Positions 16,612 through 27,816 of a stretch of 64,000 nt of DNA are shown piece after piece. Position 1 is the stretch's first letter. The number at the start of each line of letters is the position of its first letter. The position numbers were made by a program, and so were the translations under genes. Source of the stretch: Desulfobaculum xiamenense (GTDB lineage: Bacteria; Desulfobacterota; Desulfovibrionia; Desulfovibrionales; Desulfovibrionaceae). The notes below the pieces were generated by a model. That model was not told the DNA's origin and did no database searches. It saw only the letters and a program-made list of their open reading frames with translations. The stretch covers positions 1,469,019 to 1,533,018 of the forward strand of contig NZ_JAATJA010000001.1 in the NCBI RefSeq assembly GCF_011927665.1. Direction: 5' to 3'.

Positions 16612-18535
16612 GGTCGAATCAAAGCTCGCTGGCATCGAGGTTCCCGAGCAGGAGCACGTGCAGGACATGGTGGAGCAGGTACTCATGGAGTCCCGCCTCT
16701 ACGCCGTGGCCAAGAAATACATCATCTATCGCGAGAAGCGCCGCGAGTTCCGCGCGCACGACAACGCCTACCTGAACGTCAAGGACACCATCGACAACTA
16801 CATGTCCAAGGCGGACTGGCGCGTCGCGGAAAACGCCAACATGTCCCACTCGTTCCAGGGACTGATGCTGCACCTTTCCGGCTCCATTCAGGCCCGCTAC
16901 GCCCTTGAGAAGTATCCCGAGGAAGTGCGCCTTGCCCACGAGCACGGCTACTTCCACATCCACGACCTGTCCTTCGGTCTGGCCGGGTACTGCGCGGGCT
17001 GGAGCCTGCGCGATCTGCTGCTTGAAGGCTTCAACCTCGAAGGCCGCTCGTGCGCCGGTCCGGCCCGGCATTTCGACTCTGCGCTCGGCCAGATGGTCAA
17101 CTTCCTCGGCACGCTCCAGAACGAGTGGGCCGGTGCGCAGGCCTTCAACAACGTAGACACCTACCTCGCGCCCTTTATCCGGCACGACGGTCTCGACTAC
17201 GACGACGTGCTGCAGGCCATGCAAAAGTTCGTGTTCAACCTGAACACCACCTCGCGATGGGGCGGCCAGAGCCCGTTCACGAACCTCACCTTCGACCTCG
17301 CCTGCCCGAAGCATATCAAGAACGAGGCGGTCATCGTCGGCGGCAAGCTCCTCGATTCGACCTACGGCGAGTACGAGCAGGAGATGGAGTGGATCAACAG
17401 GGCGTTCCTGGAAGTCATGCTCAACGGCGACAGCAACGGCCGCATCTTCTCCTTCCCCATCCCCACCTACAACATCACCGGCGACTTCCCGTGGGAGTCC
17501 GAGATCGGCGAACTGCTGCTGAAGCTCACTGCGAAGTACGGCGTCCCCTACTTCCAGAACTTCATCAACTCGGACATCAGCCCCGAAGACGTGCGCTCCA
17601 TGTGCTGCCGGCTCAAGATGGACCTGCGCGAGCTGCGCAAGAAGGTTGGCGGACTCTTCGGCGCGGGCGACCTCACCGGCTCCATCGGCGTGGTTACCCT
17701 CAACCTGCCCAAGCTCGCCTACCTCTCACAGGGCGAGGAGGACTTCCTCGACCTCATCCGCGAATATGCAGAGCTGGCGCGTGACTCGCTGGAGTTCAAG
17801 CGTAAGCTCATCAATGACAACCTCGAACGCGGCATGTTCCCGTGGTCGCACCGCTACCTGAAGAATGGCTTCAACGGCCATTTCTCCACCATCGGGCTTG
17901 TCGGCGGACACGAGGCCTGCCAGAACCTGCTCGGCAAGGGCATCGAGACTCCGGGCGGAACGCGGCTCATGCAGCGCGTGCTCACGCATCTGCAGGACAT
18001 CACCGCACGCTTCCAGGAGGAGACCGGCCACCTCTATAACCTCGAAGCCACTCCGGCCGAGGGAACGAGCTACCGGCTGGCCAAGATCGACAAGGCCCTC
18101 TACGCGGACATCAATGCCTCCGGCAACGGCGTGCCCTACTACACCAACTCCACCGCGTTGCCCGTCGGCATCTCCGACGACGTCATCTTCGCGCTGGAGC
18201 ATCAGGACAAGCTGCAGCCCATGTACACCGGCGGAACGGTGTTCCACACCTACCTCGGCGAGGCGGTCAGCGACACCACTGCCCTGAAGAACTTCATCGT
18301 GCGCACCTTCACCAACACGAAGCTGCCGTTCCTCTCCATCACGCCGACCTTCTCGGTCTGCAACGAGCACGGCTACATCCCCGGCGAACACTTCACCTGC
18401 CCCACCTGCGGCAAGGAGGCCGAGGTGTACACCCGCATCGTGGGCTACTACCGCCCGGTCAGCCGCTGGAACAAGGGCAAGCAGGCCGAATACGACGATC
18501 GCGTCACCTTCGAGCACGTCTGCGACCACTGCTGA
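16478..18535 (+). CDS. nrdD: Anaerobic ribonucleoside-triphosphate reductase (class III)
   Basis: A 685-residue glycyl radical enzyme that makes deoxyribonucleotides without oxygen. An ATP-cone (1-90, starting KQILKRDGCLETW) gives allosteric control. The barrel has the NrdD motifs NTTSRWGGQSPFTNLTFD and HSFQGLMLHLSGS. Near the C-terminus a zinc ribbon begins CPTCGKE and the glycyl radical site is RIVGYYRPVSRWNKGK. A second cysteine pair, CDHC, is at the very end. The start at 16478 has CGGAGG at 16465-16470. It overlaps the end of nrdG by 134 bases and should be co-transcribed with it. A strong terminator follows. Confidence 0.95.
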   Translation: MPKQILKRDGCLETWSRDRIANAIFKALKANGIKDPLLSKRLARKVESKLAGIEVPEQEHVQDMVEQVLMESRLYAVAKKYIIYREKRREFRAHDNAYLNVKDTIDNYMSKADWRVAENANMSHSFQGLMLHLSGSIQARYALEKYPEEVRLAHEHGYFHIHDLSFGLAGYCAGWSLRDLLLEGFNLEGRSCAGPARHFDSALGQMVNFLGTLQNEWAGAQAFNNVDTYLAPFIRHDGLDYDDVLQAMQKFVFNLNTTSRWGGQSPFTNLTFDLACPKHIKNEAVIVGGKLLDSTYGEYEQEMEWINRAFLEVMLNGDSNGRIFSFPIPTYNITGDFPWESEIGELLLKLTAKYGVPYFQNFINSDISPEDVRSMCCRLKMDLRELRKKVGGLFGAGDLTGSIGVVTLNLPKLAYLSQGEEDFLDLIREYAELARDSLEFKRKLINDNLERGMFPWSHRYLKNGFNGHFSTIGLVGGHEACQNLLGKGIETPGGTRLMQRVLTHLQDITARFQEETGHLYNLEATPAEGTSYRLAKIDKALYADINASGNGVPYYTNSTALPVGISDDVIFALEHQDKLQPMYTGGTVFHTYLGEAVSDTTALKNFIVRTFTNTKLPFLSITPTFSVCNEHGYIPGEHFTCPTCGKEAEVYTRIVGYYRPVSRWNKGKQAEYDDRVTFEHVCDHC

Positions 18536-18560
18536 TCGACACTCCACACCCGAATATGAC

Positions 18561-18593
18561 AAGGCCCCGGCTCTCACGAGCCGGGGCCTTTTT
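18561..18593 (+). terminator. Rho-independent terminator after nrdD
   Basis: A perfect 13-bp stem (AAGGCCCCGGCTC and complement) with loop TCAC is followed by T-residues. Confidence 0.88.
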
Positions 18594-18656
18594 CGTTGTA
18601 CGATTACTGCATCATACGCAGGACGAACCGTTGTGCCGCCCGGCGCGGTTGCGCGA

Positions 18657-20669
18657 TCAGAAGCGCTCGAACTCGTCGTCGCCCTCGCCCATATCAATCG
18701 AAATGCCGCTGCCGGACGAACCTGACGACGAGGCAGGGGCGGGCTTGGCGGCCGGGCGGGCCGGAGCATGGGATGCGCTGCCAAGCTGGCGCGATGGCAT
18801 CGCCGAACGACTGGCCACGGCACGCACGCCGCCACCCGAGCCGTGCCCGTTCAGCCGGAAGTAGGCCATGGTCTGCTGGAGCTGTTCCGCCTGACTCGAC
18901 AGCTCCGTGGAGGTGGAAGCCATTTCCTCGGCGGCGGATGCATTCTGCTGCACCACCTGATCGAGCTGCTGAATGGCCTGATTGATCTGCTCCGCGCCGG
19001 AGTTCTGCTCGTTACTGGCCGCGGCGATCTCCTGCACCAGTTCGGCGGTGCGCTTGATGTCCGGGACCATCTTGGTCAGCATCTCGCCCGCGCGTTCGGC
19101 AACCTCCACGCTGGACGAGGACAGCTCGCTGATTTCCGCGGCCGCTGCGCCACTACGCTCAGCGAGCTTGCGCACCTCGGCTGCGACGACGGCGAAGCCC
19201 TTGCCATGTTCACCGGCCCGCGCTGCCTCAATGGCCGCGTTAAGCGCCAGCAGATTGGTCTGACGGGCGATTTCCTCAATAATGGAAATCTTGTCGGCAA
19301 TCTGCTTCATGGCATCCACAGTATCGGTCACGGCCTTGCCGCCGGTTTCGGCGTCCGTGGCGGACTGGATGGCGATCTTTTCGGTTTGCAGGGCGTTTTC
19401 GGCGTTCTGACGGATGTTGGCCGTCATCTGCTCCATGCTTGAGGAAATCTCCTCCACGGATGCGGCCTGCTCGGTCGCTCCCTGCGAAAGGGATTCCGAC
19501 GAGGCGGAAAGCTGCTGACTGCCTGTGGACACGTTCTGTCCCGCGCTTTGCACCTCGCCCACCACATCGCTCAGGCGGCGGACCATGTTGCGCAGCGCTC
19601 CGGCCAGCATGCCGATCTCGTCGCGCTGGTCGAGTTCGATCTTCGCGCCGAGGTCGCCATCGGCGATGGACTGCGCGAAGCTCACGCCCTGGCGGATAGG
19701 ACCGGTAATGGCGCGAGTGATGATGAGAGCGGCAAGAATGCCGATGGCACCGGCAATGCCAGCACCGGTGAAGATCATCATGTTCGAGGAATTGATCTCC
19801 TCGCTCATCTTGCCTTCCTGATCCTTGCGAGCCTCGATGCACACACCGCGCGCCTCGCGCGCCGCGAGGACCATGGAGTCCTCGGCCTGCTTCTGCTTCG
19901 CCATGATGGCGTCGTACTCGGTGAATGCGGCATGATACTTCTGCACGGCGGCGATGACGCCCTCGACCATGGCCACGTCGCGCGGGTTGTCCATCCGGGC
20001 CTGCATCTTGCGCAACCCTTCGAGGATGGTGGCGATGTTGCCGTTGACGAGTTGACGGAACTTGTCCTCACGAGAAATGATGACTTCCTTCTCATTCTTG
20101 CGGGCGTCGATGAACAGCCTAATGAAATGCGCCGCGTCGTCGGCGTTGAGCAACTTGGCCTGCAACTGCTCACGGGTGGCTGATCCACTGGCCGCGAGGA
20201 CCTCGTAGGCTGCCTTCTGGCTCTTGCCGATCTCTTCGGTCTTGGCCAGCGCGTCACGGGCCACGGTCCGCATGACGCCCATCGTCTCGTCACGCTTGCC
20301 GTTCAGATCAACATACGCGCCGAAGGCCTTGCCGTAATCATTGACCTTGTTCACAATGGTATCGACCTGCTCGATGTTCAACGGGTCCGAGAACTTGGCC
20401 CGAACCAGCTTCGCCTCGTTACGCAAATCCTCGATGAAGGCGACCTGCTTCTCCACATACTCCTTGCTGCCGCGCATGATGAAGTTCTTTTCCTGCAACC
20501 GCGCATCGAGAATGAGCGCGACGAGACGGGTCATGGAACCGACCTTGTCCACGCGGTCGTTCACGCCAGTCATGCCGCGAAGCCCCACCCCGGCTACCAT
20601 GGCCGTCAGAACAAGCACGACGGCGAAGCCGAGCGTCATCTTCACACCGAGCTTCATGTTCTTGAGCAT
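18657..20669 (-). CDS. Methyl-accepting chemotaxis protein
   Basis: A 670-residue transmembrane chemoreceptor. The first membrane helix is near residues 8-30 and the second near 290-312. Between them is an all-helical periplasmic sensor of about 260 residues, probably of the HBM or extended four-helix type. A HAMP domain ([19 protein letters not shown]) and a signalling domain follow, with the hairpin tip [32 protein letters not shown] Pro/Ser/Ala-rich linker ends in an acidic [10 protein letters not shown] tail. No CheR-type pentapeptide of the NWETF kind is present. ATG 20669 is chosen because a purine-rich AAGGGGGG site lies upstream. The ligand is unknown. Confidence 0.9.
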   Translation of the reverse strand: MLKNMKLGVKMTLGFAVVLVLTAMVAGVGLRGMTGVNDRVDKVGSMTRLVALILDARLQEKNFIMRGSKEYVEKQVAFIEDLRNEAKLVRAKFSDPLNIEQVDTIVNKVNDYGKAFGAYVDLNGKRDETMGVMRTVARDALAKTEEIGKSQKAAYEVLAASGSATREQLQAKLLNADDAAHFIRLFIDARKNEKEVIISREDKFRQLVNGNIATILEGLRKMQARMDNPRDVAMVEGVIAAVQKYHAAFTEYDAIMAKQKQAEDSMVLAAREARGVCIEARKDQEGKMSEEINSSNMMIFTGAGIAGAIGILAALIITRAITGPIRQGVSFAQSIADGDLGAKIELDQRDEIGMLAGALRNMVRRLSDVVGEVQSAGQNVSTGSQQLSASSESLSQGATEQAASVEEISSSMEQMTANIRQNAENALQTEKIAIQSATDAETGGKAVTDTVDAMKQIADKISIIEEIARQTNLLALNAAIEAARAGEHGKGFAVVAAEVRKLAERSGAAAAEISELSSSSVEVAERAGEMLTKMVPDIKRTAELVQEIAAASNEQNSGAEQINQAIQQLDQVVQQNASAAEEMASTSTELSSQAEQLQQTMAYFRLNGHGSGGGVRAVASRSAMPSRQLGSASHAPARPAAKPAPASSSGSSGSGISIDMGEGDDEFERF

Positions 20670-20894
20670 CCGCGCCCCCCTTGTTGCGGTTTTGTACAAT
20701 GACGTTCGACAAGCGCCGAACCCATCATTCATTCCATCGAAGGACGCACATCAAGAACCGTTCCACAATTCCGCCAAACACCACATAAAACATTTCAAAT
20801 ACATATCACGAGCAACGCAACGGAACACAACTCCGCACACTGCGCATTGCGATGAAATCGGACTCACATTCCGAAAAAAACAGACTGGAAGGAA

Positions 20895-22298
<1,404 letters not shown>

Positions 22299-22479
22299 GC
22301 CGTGCTCCTTGCGACTGAACGGACGAAGACCCCCATCATATACCACCACCGGCAATCAGCCAACGCCGCGCAATGAATCGCCCGCCCCCATTTGACACAT
22401 GCGACCTCGTCGGCGAAAGTGTCATCATACGCGAAGTGCGGTCCCACCCGGCATCGGAAGAGCCCCCCGGAGGCGTGAC

Positions 22480-23814
22480 ATGTCGAAGAAGCAGATGATC
22501 ACCGAGGACATCATGTCCAGTTGGCAGGACATCGTGGATGTCATGTCCCGCACCATCGGGGTTCCCGTCGGGCTCATCACCCGCGTGGACGATCCGGACA
22601 TCGAGGTGCTCATCGCCAGCCGCACCGAGGGCAACCCCTTCCGCCCCGGCGAACGCGCCCCCTTGGGGGGCAGCGGATTCTACTGCGAGGAAATCATCCG
22701 CCGCAGGGAGAGACTCGTGGTGCCCAACGCGCTCAAGGACCCACGCTGGGCTGGAAACCCGGACGTGGACTACGGTCTTGTCTCGTACATGGGCGTCCCA
22801 ATTCTCATGCCCGACGGCTCCGTCTTCGGCACGCTGTGCGCCATGGACTTCAAGGAAAAAAAGCACAGCGAGGACAGCATCTTCCTGCTGGACAAACTAC
22901 GCGAGGCCATCGAAGGCCATCTGGCCATGCTCTGGCGCAACGCGCTACTCACCGCGCAACAGGAGGTCTCGCCGGACGGCATCGTGGCCGTGGACTTCAC
23001 GGACCGGGTCATCCTCGCCAACCGCCATTTCTACGAACTGTGGGAAATCACGCCGGAGAGCCTGCCGCGCAACGACTATCGCGCCGTGCTTGCGCACATG
23101 CGCTCCCGCATCACGGACCGCGAAGGCTTCGACGCCGTGCACGAGCATCTGCGTGAACACCCGGAGGAGGCCGAACAGGGCGCGGAAATTGCCCTGACCG
23201 ACGGGCGCATGCTGGAACGCCACTCCCGTGGCCTACGCGACGAGGCGGGCACTCTGCACGGGCGCATCTGGTTCTACAGGGACATCACGGGAAAGAAGCG
23301 CGCCGAAGCGCGCCTCGTGCATCTTGCGAACCACGACGCGCTGACCGGGGCCTTCAACCGCCGCCACTTCATGGAACTCGCCCAGAAGGAAATCGAACGC
23401 TCACGGCGCTACGGGCACCCGCTTTCGCTGCTCATGCTCGACATCGACCTGTTCAAGAACGTCAACGACACCTACGGCCACGCCACGGGCGACGAGGTGC
23501 TCAAGGCACTGGTCAAGGTTTGCCGGAACATCCTGCGCGAGGTCGACGCCTTTGGACGCATCGGCGGAGAGGAGTTCGCGGCGGTGCTCCCGGCCACGCC
23601 GAGAGCGGCGGGCATTCAGGCGGCCGAACGCATTCGCGCCGCCGTGGCGAACCACGCCATGCACTCGCCCAAGGGGCCGTTCCATATCACGGTCAGCATC
23701 GGTGTGGCCCAGTACAAGGGGAACGGCGAATCGCTGGACGAACTGCTCTCACGAGCGGACTCGGCCCTCTATGAGGCAAAGGGAGAGGGACGCGACAGGG
23801 TCGTCGCACGATAG
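22480..23814 (+). CDS. GAF-PAS-GGDEF diguanylate cyclase
   Basis: A 444-residue cytoplasmic enzyme that makes c-di-GMP from GTP. The GAF domain (about 15-160, with GSGFYCEEI and YMGVPI) and PAS domain (about 165-280) sense unknown signals; the GGDEF domain fills 285-444. The active site is intact (GGEEF), with RxxD (REVD) five residues before it, so product inhibition is expected. NHDALTGAFNRR and DIDLFKNVNDTYGH are canonical. The start at 22480 has GGAGG. It is divergent from a sigma-54 activator and convergent with a PilZ receptor gene, so synthesis and sensing of c-di-GMP sit side by side. Confidence 0.92.
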   Translation: MSKKQMITEDIMSSWQDIVDVMSRTIGVPVGLITRVDDPDIEVLIASRTEGNPFRPGERAPLGGSGFYCEEIIRRRERLVVPNALKDPRWAGNPDVDYGLVSYMGVPILMPDGSVFGTLCAMDFKEKKHSEDSIFLLDKLREAIEGHLAMLWRNALLTAQQEVSPDGIVAVDFTDRVILANRHFYELWEITPESLPRNDYRAVLAHMRSRITDREGFDAVHEHLREHPEEAEQGAEIALTDGRMLERHSRGLRDEAGTLHGRIWFYRDITGKKRAEARLVHLANHDALTGAFNRRHFMELAQKEIERSRRYGHPLSLLMLDIDLFKNVNDTYGHATGDEVLKALVKVCRNILREVDAFGRIGGEEFAAVLPATPRAAGIQAAERIRAAVANHAMHSPKGPFHITVSIGVAQYKGNGESLDELLSRADSALYEAKGEGRDRVVAR

Positions 23815-23871
23815 GTCCGGCGTACCGGGACTTGGATGGGGAAGAATGGAGAGGGAAGAAACCGGCCGGAA

Positions 23872-24555
23872 TCAATCCAGCAGATAGTCGTTGACGCTCT
23901 CGACGTAGGTGTTGATGGCCATACGGTGCTCATCGTCCAATTCGTGAAACATCACACCAAGATACATGCGGCTTCGATGCAGGGACACGTTCTTGACCTT
24001 GCCAGTGAGCTTTATGCTCCGGTCGGAACCGACCATGGTGAAAGAGACATCAAGGCGCGAATCCACCGCGAAGGATGGCATCTCCGCGTCCTCCGCGCTG
24101 TCGAGCACCAGTTGGCAGCCGCCAGCGCTCAGGTTGAGCATCATGCCGCCGGACTGGACATACTGCCCCTCCCCTTCGCCGCTACCAACCTGCACGGGCA
24201 GGAAGCAGTCCACGCGCTGGGCCTTGCGCAGGTTGAGCGTTTCGATGGTCTTGGGGTAGCGCAGAAAGAGCAGCCGAAACGGGGCTGTGAGGTTCCACAG
24301 CACCTCGGAACCGAAGCCGAAGACCTGCCCCTCGTGCAGATAGCGCACGGTGACGACCTTCTCGACGTACAGATAATCGTTGAGTCCAGGAATGCGCGGC
24401 ACGCGGACGATGAGATACTGCCCGCGCACCATCCCGACGAAATCCGTCTTGAAGCGGTCGCCCATGCCCGCAGGCTCGACCAGCATCCGCGTTCCGATGC
24501 TGATGTTGAGATCGTTGCCCTGCTTCGACTCGATTTCCGGACGCTTCCTCGCCAC
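23872..24555 (-). CDS. PilZ-domain c-di-GMP receptor (YcgR-like)
   Basis: A 227-residue cytoplasmic protein. An N-terminal beta-barrel domain (about 15-105) resembles the YcgR-type flagellar-brake domain, and a C-terminal PilZ domain (110-220) carries both binding motifs: RKAQR for RxxxR and NLSAGG for the D/NxSxxG loop. It should bind c-di-GMP and act on motility or surface behaviour. It lies downstream of the ferredoxin gene on the same strand with a 148-base gap and is convergent with the diguanylate cyclase. No terminator is obvious in the 57 bases between those two. Confidence 0.85.
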   Translation of the reverse strand: MARKRPEIESKQGNDLNISIGTRMLVEPAGMGDRFKTDFVGMVRGQYLIVRVPRIPGLNDYLYVEKVVTVRYLHEGQVFGFGSEVLWNLTAPFRLLFLRYPKTIETLNLRKAQRVDCFLPVQVGSGEGEGQYVQSGGMMLNLSAGGCQLVLDSAEDAEMPSFAVDSRLDVSFTMVGSDRSIKLTGKVKNVSLHRSRMYLGVMFHELDDEHRMAINTYVESVNDYLLD

Positions 24556-24703
24556 TGCCCCTCCGCCCCGTTAGTCCACCGTTTTCACCGCACACCCCAA
24601 CTCTTCCATTTCTATACCGCTTCACCGCCATTGCGCAAGCAATTCCGCCACATCGCACATACGATTTCCGGCACAGAACGGGGCCACCCCTCCCTTCGGC
24701 GCT

Positions 24704-25474
24704 TCACTGTGACTCCCTCTGCGAGACGGGAAGAATGTCGCCCCTGCGCCCCACCACAACCTCACGATACGGCACATCGCGCCCGCTCTGGCGCAGCCCC
24801 TCGCGGACCGCGACGGGAAGCCCCTGACAGCATGGCACCTCCATGCGCACCACGGTGACACTCCTGACGTCCGCAGTGGAAAAGAGCTGCCGGAACCGCT
24901 CCACATACCCCGCGTCGTCGAACTTGGGACAGCCGATCATAACCGCGTTGCCGCCCACGAAACGCGCATGGAAATCCGGCATGGCCACGGGCGCGCAGTC
25001 CGCCGCGACGATGAGGTCCGCACCGTTCAGAAACGGCGCGTGTGGCGGAATGAGCCGAATCTGCACCGGCCAATGCATGAGGTCGCCGACACGGGATGGC
25101 GCGTCGGCCGACGCCGCGCCGGAAGCGGCATCGAAAGTCGCCATGGCGGAACCGGGGCACCCGCCCCCGTGAGGCGCGAAGGTCCGCAGGGCCGTGCCCG
25201 GACACCCGCCCCCGGCAGCCACGCGCGTACGCTCCACATGCGCCATGGCCGCCTCCTCGTCGAAAGGATCGGCCTCACGCTCGATGATCCGCAGCGCCCC
25301 GGTGGGGCACTCGCCAAGGCAGGCCCCAAGGCCATCGCAGAACATATCGCGCACCACACGGGCCTTGCCGTTCACGATGGACAGCGCGCCCTCGGCGCAG
25401 GCGGGCACGCACTGCCCGCAGCCGTTGCACAGTTCCTCGTCTATCTCGATGATCTTGCGGATGATCGCAGCCAT
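24704..25474 (-). CDS. frdX: 2[4Fe-4S] ferredoxin-domain protein of the HcpR regulon
   Basis: A 256-residue protein. The first 60 residues hold two ferredoxin motifs (CNGCGQCVPAC and a second set with CDGLGACLGEC). Two repeats GGGCPG(T/S)A then lie about 20 residues apart. The C-terminal half has a conserved-looking domain with IGCPKFDD and VPCCQGLP, which could bind a further cofactor. It is probably the electron donor for Hcp: in Desulfovibrio a gene of this type accompanies hcp and is induced with it by nitrite and NO. A palindrome identical to the one before hcp lies 83 bases upstream. ATG 25474 follows GGGAGAA. Confidence 0.75.
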   Translation of the reverse strand: MAAIIRKIIEIDEELCNGCGQCVPACAEGALSIVNGKARVVRDMFCDGLGACLGECPTGALRIIEREADPFDEEAAMAHVERTRVAAGGGCPGTALRTFAPHGGGCPGSAMATFDAASGAASADAPSRVGDLMHWPVQIRLIPPHAPFLNGADLIVAADCAPVAMPDFHARFVGGNAVMIGCPKFDDAGYVERFRQLFSTADVRSVTVVRMEVPCCQGLPVAVREGLRQSGRDVPYREVVVGRRGDILPVSQRESQ

Positions 25475-25528
25475 GTCGCAATTCTCCCTGTTGCATTTTC
25501 GGAAGCGGCACTCCGCCCCGTTCATGCG

Positions 25529-25570
25529 ACCATACGAAATCGCCGCCTACGCCGCCTTGACGCAGGTCAA
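25529..25570 (-). promoter_or_regulatory. HcpR-type operator and promoter for the ferredoxin gene
   Basis: TTGACGCAGGTCAA at 25557-25570 is a palindrome (TTGAC-N4-GTCAA) of the HcpR type. On the minus strand a -10-like TATGGT follows after exactly 22 nt (25534-25529), which would centre the box near -41. The same spacing is found at hcp. Confidence 0.75.
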
Positions 25571-25622
25571 TTGGTGAAGTTTCCGGCATGTTCCCATCCA
25601 TAGCCCCCGCCACGAAAGCAAA

Positions 25623-25652
25623 CGGCCCCCGTTCCTTCCGGAGCGGGGGCCG
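25623..25652 (-). terminator. Terminator after the octaheme cytochrome gene
   Basis: A 13-bp GC-rich stem (CGGCCCCCG core) with a TTCC loop, followed on the minus strand by a T-rich stretch. It separates the cytochrome operon from the ferredoxin gene. Confidence 0.75.
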
Positions 25653-25660
25653 CGTAGTCG

Positions 25661-27049
25661 TTACTGCTTGCCGAAGATTTCCGGCGGGCGAGTGGTGTCG
25701 CCACCGGTGCCCGGGAAAGTGGGATACACGTAGGCCTTGGAGCCGGTCTTGATAAGGTGGTTGGCCTCCTCCATGAACCCGTTGAAGCGGTGCTTGCATT
25801 CGTAGAAGCCATGCCACCACGCGTAATCCGGGGCCATCATCATCGCGCCCATGCGCGCCCGACGGCCCTCGTGGTGCCACAGTTCATAGAACTCGACCTC
25901 CAGTTTCTCGTCGAAGAAGGTCTTCTGATCCAGAAGCCCCTTCTCGTAGAGCTGATCGAGCATGGCCTTGGCGGGCTTGAAATAGCCCTCGTTGTATTCC
26001 TCCACCGCCTTGTCGAAATCGACGTAGAAGTCGTCGATCCACTTGCGGCCGTGGCACTGTCCGCAGACCTCGGCCATCTTGTCGCGCTCTGTCTTCCAAT
26101 CCGTGCGCGCCGGGAAGGGCTTGAAGTCCTGCGGGCGCACGGTCAGCGGAGCCTGCGTCTCCCACGAGAGACGCTCGGTCACGTCATGGCTGGTGCGCAC
26201 GGTCCCCGCGCCGGACATGTGGCAGGAGGCGCAGGTCGGCCCGCGGAAATCAACGCCCGGTGTCCAGGTGCCGGGTGCGGAATCCCACGTGTATTCGTGG
26301 CCGAAGGCGGCGTAGATATCGCCGTGCTTGGATTCGGTGAATATCTCGATCTGCGGGTGGTCAGGACCGAGGTGACACTGGCCGCAGGCCTCGGGCTTGC
26401 GGGCGTCCATCACCGAGAAACGATGGCGGGTGTGGCAGCTCGTGCAGCTTCCGAGGGAGCCGTCCAGATTCACACGCCCCACGCCGACGTTGGGCCATGT
26501 GGCGGAATCGAGCTTGCCGTCCTTCATCTTAAGCACCGTGCCGTGACAGTAGAAACAGCCGGTCTTGCGCTCGTTGTCGGAGTTCATGCCCTTGTTCAGC
26601 CACGGGTCGATCTTCCAGATGATCTCTATGGTATTGGCGTGCTTGGAACGCGAATACTGCTTCACCTCGTCGGGATGGCAGCGCGAGCAGTCCTTGGGCG
26701 TGACCACCCCGGCCACGGGAACCTTGTACTCCTTGCGGCCCCACGGGGTATCGCTACGCTCGTACTGACGGTAGTGCTCCTGACTGACGTCCTTGTCCAC
26801 CGGATCGGCCTGATGACAGTCCAGACAAGTGATGCCCGCGCTGGCGTGACGGCTACGCGCCCAGTCGGCATACAGCCCCGGATGCTCGGTGCGGTGGCAC
26901 TCGATGCAGGCCTCGGCCTCGGCGGGCATGGCCCGTTCGAGCCGAAACTCGCGCACCTTCGGATAGTTCTGGGCGAGAGCGGCGACCGCAGTCACGGCCA
27001 CCACCACAAGCGCGACGCCAAGCGCCGCGGGCACACTGCGTTTCTTCAT
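25661..27049 (-). CDS. haoA: Octaheme c-type cytochrome, hydroxylamine oxidoreductase family
   Basis: A 462-residue periplasmic cytochrome with a signal peptide (cleavage near ALAQ, residue 27) and eight CxxCH heme sites at about residues 48, 75, 121, 165, 202, 222, 273 and 329. The late segment GRRARMGAMMMAPDYAWWHGFYE is shared with HAO-type octaheme enzymes. With a NapC/NrfH-type partner immediately upstream it resembles the HaoA-HaoC modules of anaerobes, proposed to reduce nitrite or hydroxylamine rather than oxidise it. Whether the cross-linking tyrosine of true HAO is present cannot be decided by eye. RBS AGGAGGAGG precedes the start. It is not NrfA, which has five hemes and a CxxCK site. 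Confidence 0.8.
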   Translation of the reverse strand: MKKRSVPAALGVALVVVAVTAVAALAQNYPKVREFRLERAMPAEAEACIECHRTEHPGLYADWARSRHASAGITCLDCHQADPVDKDVSQEHYRQYERSDTPWGRKEYKVPVAGVVTPKDCSRCHPDEVKQYSRSKHANTIEIIWKIDPWLNKGMNSDNERKTGCFYCHGTVLKMKDGKLDSATWPNVGVGRVNLDGSLGSCTSCHTRHRFSVMDARKPEACGQCHLGPDHPQIEIFTESKHGDIYAAFGHEYTWDSAPGTWTPGVDFRGPTCASCHMSGAGTVRTSHDVTERLSWETQAPLTVRPQDFKPFPARTDWKTERDKMAEVCGQCHGRKWIDDFYVDFDKAVEEYNEGYFKPAKAMLDQLYEKGLLDQKTFFDEKLEVEFYELWHHEGRRARMGAMMMAPDYAWWHGFYECKHRFNGFMEEANHLIKTGSKAYVYPTFPGTGGDTTRPPEIFGKQ

Positions 27050-27084
27050 GGCCTCCTCCTCGGCTCGTCCGGTTTTGACACGGC

Positions 27085-27642
27085 CTACAGTCCCGCTAGC
27101 GACGCGTTCGGCCGCAATTGCTTGTAATCATAGAAATGCCGTGGGTTATGCACCAGATCGCGATGGCAATCCACGCACCGCTTCTCGTATCCCGGCATGG
27201 GGTACAACACGGAACGATGAGCCAGCATGGCCCCTCGCCTGTCCGGGATATGCAGGATGTTGCGATGGCACTTCTGGCACTGCTCGTTCTTGAACGAAGC
27301 ATAGGCCTTTTCGCGCTGCACGGCGTGGTCGTAGGCATCCGATCCCTTGACGAAGTGCAGAACCACGTCACGTATGCCGTGCGCCGTCTTCATGTAGAAG
27401 AAATTCACGGTATCCTGCGGCGCAGGGAGGTGGCAGTCCATGCAGTCCGCCACGGCGCCCTGACCGTTGTTGACATGGCTCGACGTCTTCCACGTGTTGT
27501 AGGCAAAACGTATCTCGTGGCACGAGGCGCAGAACTGCGGCGTCGATGTGCGCACCATCGTGTAATACAGCATGCTGAACAGCGGAAACGCGAGCACTAT
27601 TCCGAACGCGATCCACACAACCGGCCTGATCCATCCCTTCAT
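27085..27642 (-). CDS. haoC: Tetraheme NapC/NrfH-type membrane cytochrome c
   Basis: A 185-residue quinol dehydrogenase anchored by one N-terminal helix (about 6-28), with four CxxCH motifs (CASCH, CMDCH, CQKCH, CVDCH). Proteins of this family take electrons from menaquinol and hand them to a periplasmic multiheme reductase, here the octaheme cytochrome encoded 35 bases downstream. ATG 27642 is chosen because GGAGGGG lies just upstream; an earlier in-frame start at 27741 would add 33 residues with no membrane or heme motif. A likely promoter lies at 27695-27723. Confidence 0.85.
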   Translation of the reverse strand: MKGWIRPVVWIAFGIVLAFPLFSMLYYTMVRTSTPQFCASCHEIRFAYNTWKTSSHVNNGQGAVADCMDCHLPAPQDTVNFFYMKTAHGIRDVVLHFVKGSDAYDHAVQREKAYASFKNEQCQKCHRNILHIPDRRGAMLAHRSVLYPMPGYEKRCVDCHRDLVHNPRHFYDYKQLRPNASLAGL

Positions 27643-27694
27643 GACGCCCCTCCGGATTGTGATCCATACGCGGCACAGCGCGCAGATACTCCGG

Positions 27695-27723
27695 ATGATA
27701 CCCCATCCCCCACTGTGTGACCA
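27695..27723 (-). promoter_or_regulatory. Probable promoter of the haoC-haoA operon
   Basis: On the minus strand TGGTCA (27723-27718) and TATCAT (27700-27695) are separated by 17 nt. No HcpR-type palindrome is seen near it. Confidence 0.45.
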
Positions 27724-27750
27724 CCCATTTCGAAAAACCATTGGAAACGA

Positions 27751-27788
27751 AAAAGGGCAGGAACCGCGACCATGCGCAGTTCCCGCCC
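27751..27788 (-). terminator. Terminator after hcp
   Basis: On the minus strand an imperfect GC-rich stem (GGCGGGAACTGCG arm) is followed by TTTTTCG. It separates hcp from haoC. Confidence 0.65.
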
Positions 27789-27816
27789 GTCATGTCAGGC
27801 AATGTCGGCGAGGCAA

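Noticed and set aside
22299-22479. c-di-GMP riboswitch before the diguanylate cyclase
   Set aside because: The conserved GEMM core sequences are not present; only a normal ribosome site is seen.
25661-27642. Cytochrome c nitrite reductase NrfHA
   Set aside because: The large subunit has eight CxxCH sites and HAO-type motifs, not five hemes with CxxCK.
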